Below are positions 6,684 to 12,259 of a stretch of DNA of 15,835 nucleotides, one piece after another. The stretch comes from Chlorobiota bacterium. Lineage in GTDB: Bacteria; Bacteroidota; Bacteroidia; Flavobacteriales; Flavobacteriaceae. Each line of letters starts with the position of its first letter. Positions within the stretch are counted from its first letter, which is position 1. Position numbers and translations under genes: made by a program. Below the pieces are notes generated by a model. The model saw only the letters and a program-made list of their open reading frames with translations. It was not told the DNA's origin and did not search any database. The stretch is from positions 1 through 15,835 of the forward strand of contig JAADEB010000018.1 of assembly GCA_013153655.1 (NCBI GenBank). The letters are read 5' to 3'.

Positions 6684-9491
6684 ATGCCCGAATATCTGGA
6701 AGTGCGCGGTGCCGCGGAACACAACCTCCGCCATATCGACGTGCGCATTCCGCTTTACCGCCTCACCGTGTTGACGGGACTGAGCGGAAGCGGAAAATCC
6801 AGTTTGGCCTTCAATACCATTTATGCCGAAGGCCAGCGGCGTTTTTTGGAAACCTTTTCGGGTTATTTGCGTCAGTTTGTGGGTAGTTTGGAACGCCCGC
6901 AGGTGGATCAAATCGAAAACCTGCCGCCCGTTATCGCCATCGAGCAGAAGACCGTTAACCGCAATCCCAGGTCCACCGTAGGTACCGTCACCGAAATCTA
7001 TGATTTTCTGCGCCTGCTTTATGCCAAGCTCGGAAAACCCCGGGGAGTAGGGGAGGACGCCGTAAAGGACAAGGACGAAATTCCCGGCTTTATCTTCCAA
7101 AAATACCAAGGACGTAAAATCACCGTTTTGGCACCACTGGTCAAGGGACGAAAAGGTCATTACAAGGAATTGTTTGTCCGGTGGCGTAAAAAAGGATATA
7201 CCCGCATGCGCATTGACGGCCGCATCACCGATTTGGAAGACGGCCTTATGCTGGAACGCTACAAAATTCACGACATCGAACTGGTGGTGGATAGTTTCAA
7301 GGTAACGGAAAAAAGCCGGAAACGTTTGCAACGTGCCGTGGAAACCGCTTTGCAGGCCGGCGGCGATACCTTGATGATTATGGATGAGAACAGCGACATT
7401 TTTCATCTCGGCACCGGCTGGACCGATCCGCAATCCGGTATTTCGTTACCCCGTCCCGAACCGCATTTCTTTTCCTTCAATTCGCCCAAAGGATATTGTC
7501 CCGTTTGCCGCGGTCTGGGTGAAATCCCGTCTCCCGATCCCGAAAAAATCATGCCCGATCCGTCGCTTTCCATCGCAGAGGGAGGATTGGCCCCCGTGGA
7601 CATTGCCAAACATCATTGGATTACGGAACAAATACGTTTGCTGGGCAAAGTTTACGGTTTCGACCTTAATACACCCATTGGTAAAATACCCAAGCAGGCT
7701 TTGGACAAAATCCTTCACGGCTTCGAAGAAACCTTGGAATGGCATTCGGACATAACGGGGGTGTCGGAAAGTCATCACGTAAAATTCGAAGGCATTTATC
7801 CCATTCTGAAAAAATATTACGAACAAAACGAATACAAATCCCTCAAACGCTGGGCCGCCGGTTACATGACAAGCCATGTGTGTCCTGCCTGCGGAGGAAA
7901 AAGACTTCATCGCGAAGCTTTCCTTTTTGAAATAGGCGGAAAAAACATCGGCGATTTGGTGGAAATGGAAATCAAGGATTTGGTACGTTGGGTGGATAAT
8001 GTGGAAAGCTATTTCGGCGAAAAAGAAAAAAAGATTGCCCGTGAAATCATTAAGGAAATACGTACACGTTTGGGTTTCCTGATGAATGTGGGTTTGGAAT
8101 ACCTGACCCTCAACCGTTCGGCCGCCACTTTATCCGGCGGCGAGAGTCAGCGCATCCGGCTGGCTTCGCAGATTGGTTCTCAATTGGTAAACGTTATGTA
8201 TATCCTGGACGAGCCCAGCATCGGTTTGCATCCGCGCGACAACGAAAAACTCATTCACACCCTCCGACAGCTCAGGGATTTGGGTAACAGCATTATCGTG
8301 GTGGAGCACGACAAGGAAATGATGCTCGCCGCCGACCGGATAATCGACCTGGGTCCGGGTGCCGGAAGCCGGGGAGGCCTTGTGGTGAATGAAGGAAATC
8401 CGGAAACGTTCATGCGTCATTCGTCCCTTACCGCCGATTATTTGGCCGGCCGGAAAAGCATTCCCGTACCCGCCAAGCGGCGGGAAGGCAATGGCCGTAC
8501 GCTGTCGCTCTACGGTGCTACGGGTCATAACCTCAAAAAAGTGGACTTGCATTTGCCTTTGGGCAAACTTATCGTGGTGACCGGTGTTTCCGGCAGCGGA
8601 AAATCCACGCTGGTCAACAAAACCCTTTATCCCGCTTTGCGCCGTCACCTCCACCGTTCGTTGGACGAACCTTTGCCCTACCACCGTATCGAAGGCCTGG
8701 AATATATCGACAAAGTGGTGGATATCGACCAAAGCCCCATCGGCCGGACCCCGCGCTCCAATCCCGCCACCTACATCAAGGTGTTCGACGAAATCCGTAA
8801 ACTCTTCGCCAAAACAGTGGAAGCCAAAATACGCGGCTATAAACCCGGCCGTTTTTCTTTCAACGTCAAAGGTGGGCGTTGCCCCGTCTGTGAAGGCGCC
8901 GGCGTGGAAACCATCGAAATGAATTTTCTCCCCAATGTGTACGTCACTTGCAAAGCTTGTCAAGGTAAACGTTTCAACCGCGAAACCTTGCAAATCCGCT
9001 ACAAGGGCAAAAACATTTCCGACGTCCTGGAAATGAGTGTAAGCGAAGCCCTACGCTTCTTCGAGCATATCCCCGCTATCTATCGCAAACTCAAAGTGCT
9101 GGAAGAAATCGGCCTGGGCTATATCCGCCTGGGACAACCCAGTACCACGCTCTCGGGCGGCGAAGCCCAACGTATCAAACTGGCCGCCGAACTCAGCAAA
9201 CGCGACACCGGCAAAAGCCTCTACATCCTCGACGAACCCACCACCGGCCTCCATTTCGAGGATATCCGCATGCTCCTCCAAATCCTCAACCGACTGGTGG
9301 ACAAAGGCAACACCGTCCTGATTATAGAACACAATACCGACATCATCAAATCCGCCGACCACATCATCGATTTGGGTCCCGAAGGCGGCGCCGGAGGCGG
9401 ACGCATCCTCTTTACCGGTACCCCCGAAGAAATTATCCGCCAAAAAAACAATGCCACCGGTCGATTCTTGCGAAAAGAACTGGAATTATAA
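6684..9491 (+). CDS. uvrA: Excinuclease ABC subunit A
   Basis: UvrA is the damage-recognition ATPase of nucleotide excision repair; it forms a dimer that loads UvrB. The protein is complete, 935 residues from this start. First ABC half: Walker A G32-LSGSGKSS, zinc-module cysteines C272/C275 and C400/C403, signature LSGGESQ from L483, Walker B ILDEPS with D509-E510. Second half: Walker A G634-VSGSGKST, zinc finger C733/C736 and C756/C759 (CPVC, 19 residues, CKAC), signature LSGGEAQ from L823, Walker B with D850-E851. All catalytic and zinc ligands are present. ATG at 6684 puts EYLEVRGAAEHNL at the very N-terminus as in the family and clears the upstream stop by 4 nt. ATG at 6660, giving MKKKNTEH first and a 20-nt overlap with the acyltransferase gene, is a fair alternative. 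No SOS-type operator was recognised. Confidence 0.98.
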   Translation: MPEYLEVRGAAEHNLRHIDVRIPLYRLTVLTGLSGSGKSSLAFNTIYAEGQRRFLETFSGYLRQFVGSLERPQVDQIENLPPVIAIEQKTVNRNPRSTVGTVTEIYDFLRLLYAKLGKPRGVGEDAVKDKDEIPGFIFQKYQGRKITVLAPLVKGRKGHYKELFVRWRKKGYTRMRIDGRITDLEDGLMLERYKIHDIELVVDSFKVTEKSRKRLQRAVETALQAGGDTLMIMDENSDIFHLGTGWTDPQSGISLPRPEPHFFSFNSPKGYCPVCRGLGEIPSPDPEKIMPDPSLSIAEGGLAPVDIAKHHWITEQIRLLGKVYGFDLNTPIGKIPKQALDKILHGFEETLEWHSDITGVSESHHVKFEGIYPILKKYYEQNEYKSLKRWAAGYMTSHVCPACGGKRLHREAFLFEIGGKNIGDLVEMEIKDLVRWVDNVESYFGEKEKKIAREIIKEIRTRLGFLMNVGLEYLTLNRSAATLSGGESQRIRLASQIGSQLVNVMYILDEPSIGLHPRDNEKLIHTLRQLRDLGNSIIVVEHDKEMMLAADRIIDLGPGAGSRGGLVVNEGNPETFMRHSSLTADYLAGRKSIPVPAKRREGNGRTLSLYGATGHNLKKVDLHLPLGKLIVVTGVSGSGKSTLVNKTLYPALRRHLHRSLDEPLPYHRIEGLEYIDKVVDIDQSPIGRTPRSNPATYIKVFDEIRKLFAKTVEAKIRGYKPGRFSFNVKGGRCPVCEGAGVETIEMNFLPNVYVTCKACQGKRFNRETLQIRYKGKNISDVLEMSVSEALRFFEHIPAIYRKLKVLEEIGLGYIRLGQPSTTLSGGEAQRIKLAAELSKRDTGKSLYILDEPTTGLHFEDIRMLLQILNRLVDKGNTVLIIEHNTDIIKSADHIIDLGPEGGAGGGRILFTGTPEEIIRQKNNATGRFLRKELEL

Positions 9492-9640
9492 ACTTTTTGA
9501 ATGTTTTGGGCGCATCTCATCCCCGATGGCCGTCCGCCGTTTCAACCATTCATGGACATTCCAAATTCATCCGAAGTCACGGACTCGTATCGATATCCTC
9601 GTTGCATCCTCCCATGAGGAGTCGTGCCGGCTCAAGGAAA
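9492..9640. other. Intergenic stretch after uvrA, nothing recognised
   Basis: No gene is supported here. A small stem, TCCTC/GAGGA around CCAT, lies near 9607-9620, but without a T-tract, so it is not called a uvrA terminator. The stretch opens the 1.29-kb gene-free block that ends at 10781. Confidence 0.4.
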
Positions 9641-9700
9641 ACTCCCAACTCCCAACCCTAACTCCCAAAACCTAACTCCCAAATCCCAAATCCCAAGTCC
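9641..9700. repeat. Tandem-like ACTCCCAA / AATCCCAA word repeats
   Basis: About seven copies of a 6-8 nt word (ACTCCCA, AATCCCA, and AGTCCC at the end) follow one another, broken by CCTA fillers. On the minus strand these read as TTGGGAGTT-type words. The array is degenerate, has no protein meaning, and belongs with the other short-word tracts in this block. Confidence 0.7.
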
Positions 9701-9761
9701 CGTTCATATGCCCCCAAAAAGGTACATGCCAAACAAATAAATTCCGGAATAAGTTTTTTAT

Positions 9762-10008
9762 GGCGCGTCCCTTCCTCATGCCTGCCCGCAAAGCCGCGGG
9801 TCACCGTCTCCGCTTGTATGTGCTCGGCCTTGCACTCGTCCGGCGCCGGCGGCTTGCCACCACCTGATCCCCCCGCTTGCCCGCCCACCGCGGAATGGCG
9901 GCTCCCCTCTGTCCGCCGGCATTCCGCGGCCGGAACTTCGGCAAGGCCTCCGCGCATATCGCTTCGCCGGTTCGCGCGAACCCAACGCGCAAGGCCGGCG
10001 GCGCCGGG
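9762..10008. repeat. GC-rich fold-back cassette of unknown function
   Basis: About 250 bp that are visibly much richer in G and C than the AT-rich DNA on both sides. It contains a hairpin with perfect 10-bp arms CCGCGGAATG (9888-9897) and CATTCCGCGG (9920-9929), enclosing a further GCGG/CCGC pairing. It also has a 14-bp perfect palindrome GGTTCGCGCGAACC (9969-9982). Outer GC blocks (9840-9848 and 9999-10007) are complementary. Reading frames through it on both strands are short and have arginine/proline/alanine-rich compositions typical of translated GC-rich non-coding DNA. It could be a dispersed repeat, a decayed insertion or a structured RNA. It resembles the GC-rich intergenic elements I recall from other Bacteroidota genomes, without a name. 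Confidence 0.55.
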
Positions 10009-10020
10009 AAACGAAACACG

Positions 10021-10078
10021 TAGAACGGAAAACGTATAACGGAAAACGTGGATCGGAAGACGTTCAACGGGAAATGGT
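10021..10078. repeat. Short-word repeat tract (AACGGAAAACGT words)
   Basis: Four degenerate copies of a roughly 15-nt word occur: AGAACGGAAAACGT, ATAACGGAAAACGT, GGATCGGAAGACGT, and TCAACGGGAAATGGT. The last contains a 13-mer (10066-10078) identical to 3045-3057, about 7 kb away and in the same orientation. Confidence 0.65.
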
Positions 10079-10087
10079 TATCGGAAT

Positions 10088-10115
10088 GTAAAGACGCCGT
10101 ACACGGCGTCTCAAC
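10088..10115. repeat. Palindromic hairpin repeat, copy 1 of 3
   Basis: A 28-nt unit with arms AGACGCCG and CGGCGTCT (8 bp) around TACA. It begins GTAA and ends CAAC. It starts 53 nt before copy 2. Confidence 0.8.
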
Positions 10116-10140
10116 GTATCATGCATCAAATCATCATATG

Positions 10141-10168
10141 GTAAAGACGCGATGCATCGCGTCTCTAC
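10141..10168. repeat. Palindromic hairpin repeat, copy 2 of 3
   Basis: A 28-nt unit whose central 20 nt (10145-10164) are a perfect palindrome beginning AGACGCGA. Relative to copies 1 and 3, the seventh and eighth stem positions are swapped on both sides, so pairing is kept. Confidence 0.8.
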
Positions 10169-10192
10169 CAATCATACATGAAACAACAAATA

Positions 10193-10220
10193 ACGAGACG
10201 CCGGTATACGGCGTCTCTAC
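10193..10220. repeat. Palindromic hairpin repeat, copy 3 of 3
   Basis: A 28-nt unit with arms GAGACGCCG and CGGCGTCTC (9 bp) around GTATA, ending CTAC like copy 2. It starts 52 nt after copy 2. Confidence 0.8.
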
Positions 10221-10368
10221 AAAATCGTCAAATAAAAAATCCGAAACATCTGTTATATCCGTACCATCTGCGTCCAAAAAATTCACGTTCACCGTTTACC
10301 GTTTCCCGTGTTACGAAAACCTCACATCCGCTGCCGCATGAATCCTTTCGTGTGGCATGAAAACATAC

Positions 10369-10409
10369 GGGTTTTGGCATGATTTTCACCAAAAATCCCG
10401 CCAAAACCC
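10369..10409. repeat. Strong nested hairpin, GGGTTTTGGC...GCCAAAACCC
   Basis: Perfect 10-nt arms (10369-10378 and 10400-10409) enclose a second 6-bp stem, GATTTT/AAAATC around CACCA. Together they form an almost continuous 41-nt stem-loop. No T-tract follows on either strand, so it does not look like an ordinary intrinsic terminator, and the nearest gene end (uvrA) is about 0.9 kb away. Confidence 0.7.
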
Positions 10410-10438
10410 TCGTCCTTTAAGATAATTCATTTCCATAT

Positions 10439-10520
10439 TTAACCGGCGTTATCACACCGGCTACCGACACTGCGTCCCTCCGGGACTTTGCTTCGCTATG
10501 CTTTGCTAATCAGCTCCTCT
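10439..10520. other. Intergenic stretch with small CCGG and GTCCC/GGGAC stems
   Basis: Two small inverted repeats occur: CCGG at each end of about 18 nt near 10442-10460, and GTCCC-TCC-GGGAC near 10473-10485, followed by CTTTGCTTCGCTATGCTTTGCT. No gene is seen. It looks like more dispersed-repeat debris. Confidence 0.4.
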
Positions 10521-10710
10521 CGATTTAACGATTTAACGATTGTACGATTTAACAGAAATACCACGTTCCCCTTTTCCCGTTCCCCGTGTCCCGAAAAACA
10601 CATCCGTCATCCGTCACCGGTCGTCCGTCTATTCAACTCTTCAACAGAAACACCGGTCATCCGTCATCAGTCAAACCGATTCAACGATTGCCCGGTTTAA
10701 CGATTTGACA
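10521..10710. repeat. Short-word repeat tract (CGATTTAA, TTCAACTCTTCAACAG, CCGTCATC words)
   Basis: CGATTTAACGATT occurs overlapping at 10521 and 10529, and related CGATT/GATTTAAC words return near 10680-10710. Words of the form CATCCGTCA and CACCGGTCATC repeat between 10600 and 10670. The 30-nt stretch 10632-10661 is the reverse complement of two words at 3022-3032 and 3075-3093, in matching order. There is no coding content. Confidence 0.7.
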
Positions 10711-10728
10711 AAAAAAAATCCAAAACAC

Positions 10729-10760
10729 TTTGACAAAACCCGTGAAAACCTTTACCTTTA
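10729..10760 (+). promoter_or_regulatory. Promoter of the acidic protein-SUI1-GNAT operon
   Basis: TTTG at 10729-10732, a 20-nt spacer, then TACCTTTA at 10753-10760. This is the Bacteroidota -33/-7 layout, with the -7 box one base off TAnnTTTG. The ATG follows 21 nt after the box. Confidence 0.55.
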
Positions 10761-10781
10761 AATCCGTAAAAAACGATTGCC

Positions 10782-11012
10782 ATGAAAACACCCAAATTTC
10801 TTATTGCCGACAGCCTGGATTTTCCCGATGATGTGTATGTGTTACACACCGAATACCCCCGGTTTTTGCTCAATGTGATTACAGAGGAAGTGGAATGGCT
10901 GGACGATATTCCGGAAAAAGAAGCATTGGAAAATCAGGATGAATTGATTCGCTTGGTGGAAGAGGCCTTCGAATTCTACGATAAGGAAATGGAAAAATAC
11001 GAGGACGAATAA
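10782..11012 (+). CDS. Small acidic conserved hypothetical protein
   Basis: The protein has 76 residues and is strongly acidic, ending KEMEKYEDE. The N-terminal half (KFLIADSLDFPDDVYVLHTEYPRFL) has a small beta-sheet-like pattern. The C-terminal half (ENQDELIRLVEEAFEFYDKEMEKY) should be helical. I recall similar short proteins with the 'VLHTEYPRFL' and 'FYDxEMEKYED' signatures in Bacteroidota genomes, all without a function. There is no signal peptide, membrane segment or metal motif. It has its own promoter and is followed 9 nt later by the SUI1-like gene, which suggests a translation-related or housekeeping context by association only. Coding status is supported by the promoter, the tight spacing and the protein-like sequence. 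Confidence 0.8.
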   Translation: MKTPKFLIADSLDFPDDVYVLHTEYPRFLLNVITEEVEWLDDIPEKEALENQDELIRLVEEAFEFYDKEMEKYEDE

Positions 11013-11021
11013 TTTTCGCCT

Positions 11022-11363
11022 ATGGCCAAGAAAAAAACGTTGAAAGATCTTTCGGCCCTGGGCGGACTGGTTTACTCCACCGATTCGGGCACACAAGCGC
11101 ATATCCGGCAAGAACAAAAACGCCATGCCGTGTTGGAAGCGCATTTTTCCAAAAAAGGCCGGGGTGGTAAGACGGTTACCGTGGTCAAAGGTTTTCCCGG
11201 CAGCGAACAGGAATTGAAAGCCTTGGCCCGGAAAATCAAATCCAAATTGGGGGTAGGCGGCAACGTGAAAAACGGGGAAATGATCATTCAGGGGGACAAT
11301 CGCGACAAGGTGGTGACCCTATTGGAAGCCGAGGGCTATCGTGTAAAAAAAGTGGGTGGATAA
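11022..11363 (+). CDS. SUI1/eIF1-like translation factor (YciH family)
   Basis: The protein has 113 residues. A basic N-terminal segment (residues 1-45) leads into an SUI1 domain: KKGRGGKTVTVVKGFPG (44-60), ELKALARKIKSKLGVGGNVKNGEMIIQGD (64-92) and a terminal RDKVVTLLEAEGYRVKKVGG. The GVGG-xVKxGxIxIQGD core is the SUI1 hallmark. Archaeal and eukaryotic relatives (aIF1/eIF1) monitor start-codon choice on the small ribosomal subunit. Bacterial YciH can act at initiation in vitro, but its role in cells is less clear. Length and domain are complete for the bacterial form. The gene lies between the acidic small protein and the GNAT gene with 9-nt gaps on both sides, so the three are very likely co-transcribed. 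Confidence 0.93.
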   Translation: MAKKKTLKDLSALGGLVYSTDSGTQAHIRQEQKRHAVLEAHFSKKGRGGKTVTVVKGFPGSEQELKALARKIKSKLGVGGNVKNGEMIIQGDNRDKVVTLLEAEGYRVKKVGG

Positions 11364-11372
11364 ACGCGGAAT

Positions 11373-12128
11373 ATGAAAATTTTTTATTCGGAAATACCCG
11401 CCGCCGATTACGACACCTACACCTTCCCCTATGCCGTTTATGCTATGGCGGAAACACCGGACGACATTCCCTCTATCTACCGGAAAGGTTTTTTGCCTTA
11501 TACCGATATCCGGTTCCGCTTGCCCGCCGAACCTTTATTCTACTTGGCCCGTAGCCTTCGCGTCCGTTTGGATGCCTTTGTTCCTACTTCCGAAAACAGG
11601 CGAATAGCTCGTAAAATGGCGGACTTGAATCCGCGAATGGAAGCCATGGATAAGGAAAAACTTCGTGACGATAAGGCTTTTATGGATTTTTGCCGCGCCT
11701 ATGCGGCCGAAAGGATAGGAGATGCCATGAATGAAGAACGCTTGCAATACATTTTCGAGCATCCTCTGCTCAACAAAATCTTTGTTTTTCGCGGCGACGA
11801 CGGGGTATTGGGTTATGTTTGGGCCGTGGATTATCCGCCCGTTTTGCATTATTGGTTTGCTTTTTTCGACACACGCTATTTCGACCGCGGTATAGGAAAA
11901 TGGATGATGGAGCGGGTGATTTCGTATGCCCGTGGCAAGGGGTACGAACATGCCTATTTGGGAACTTGCTACGGTCCGAAAGCTTTGTATAAGGTAAGGG
12001 ATTTTCGTGCCGTTGAATTTTTCGATGGAGAAAAATGGTCGGCGGATGTCAAACGTTTGAAAGCCAAATGCCGGGAAAAGGCCGGATCCGGTCCCGACGA
12101 ATGGAAGAGAACCCACCGGCGGGAATGA
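11373..12128 (+). CDS. GNAT-fold protein related to aminoacyl-tRNA-protein transferases (Ate1/Bpt-like)
   Basis: The protein has 251 residues. The order of motifs follows arginyl/leucyl-tRNA-protein transferases. An N-terminal YxxYxFPYAVYAM segment is followed by IYRKGFLPY. R60-SLRVRLDAFVPTSENRR77 corresponds to the 'R-P-x-P-x-x-F-x-P-S-x-x-Q-R-R' stretch. The C-terminal GNAT half contains HYWFAFFDTRYFDRGIGKWMMERVISYARGKGYEHAYLG and Y195-L-G-T-C-Y-G-P-K-A-L-Y-K207, which parallels YLGYW...KMxYK. The cysteines that classical enzymes carry just before the RxxR stretch are absent (LPAEPLFYL instead), so it is either a divergent relative or has another acyl substrate. Enzymes of this family add an amino acid from charged tRNA to protein N-termini, marking them for degradation. 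The translation factor 9 nt upstream fits a tRNA-linked role. A plain N-acetyltransferase is the alternative. Confidence 0.7.
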   Translation: MKIFYSEIPAADYDTYTFPYAVYAMAETPDDIPSIYRKGFLPYTDIRFRLPAEPLFYLARSLRVRLDAFVPTSENRRIARKMADLNPRMEAMDKEKLRDDKAFMDFCRAYAAERIGDAMNEERLQYIFEHPLLNKIFVFRGDDGVLGYVWAVDYPPVLHYWFAFFDTRYFDRGIGKWMMERVISYARGKGYEHAYLGTCYGPKALYKVRDFRAVEFFDGEKWSADVKRLKAKCREKAGSGPDEWKRTHRRE

Positions 12129-12249
12129 ATTCTAATAAATTTATAACCGGAATTTTAGACGGATCATGTTCCGGAACAGTGCGAGCGAAAATAATGCCCG
12201 TTGAGGTCTGACAAACAAAGGAAATTGTGTAAATTAAAGCTCGGAAAAA

Positions 12250-12257
12250 TATATTTG
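12250..12257 (+). promoter_or_regulatory. Possible -7 box abutting the hutU start codon
   Basis: TATATTTG matches TAnnTTTG exactly and ends only 2 nt before the ATG of hutU. A possible -33 TTG at 12225-12227 lies 22 nt upstream. If used, transcription would begin at or inside the start codon, giving a leaderless message, so the match may be chance. Confidence 0.3.
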
Positions 12258-12259
12258 AC

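Noticed and set aside
9658..10067. Short minus- and plus-strand frames across the GC-rich cassette
   Set aside because: The predicted peptides are Arg/Gly/Pro/Ala-rich with no promoter, ribosome site or family resemblance, and they run through word repeats and hairpins.
10088..10220. CRISPR-like look: three 28-nt repeats separated by 25 and 24 nt
   Set aside because: The repeats differ in their stems and centres, the linkers resemble one another, no cas gene or leader is present, and the units are full-length palindromes. This fits a dispersed hairpin repeat better.
10048..10341. A 97-codon plus-strand frame through the palindromic repeats
   Set aside because: It translates the repeats themselves (recurring 'VHGVST'-like segments). 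No start signal or protein-like pattern supports it.
9492..10781. Possible tRNA or other known RNA genes in the large gene-free block
   Set aside because: I looked for T-loop (GTTCRANYC) and acceptor-stem patterns and for riboswitch-like conserved cores, and found none that I could support.
12147..12174. CCGGAA/TTCCGG inverted repeat after the GNAT gene as a terminator
   Set aside because: Only 6 bp with a 16-nt loop and no T-tract follow on either strand; too weak to call.
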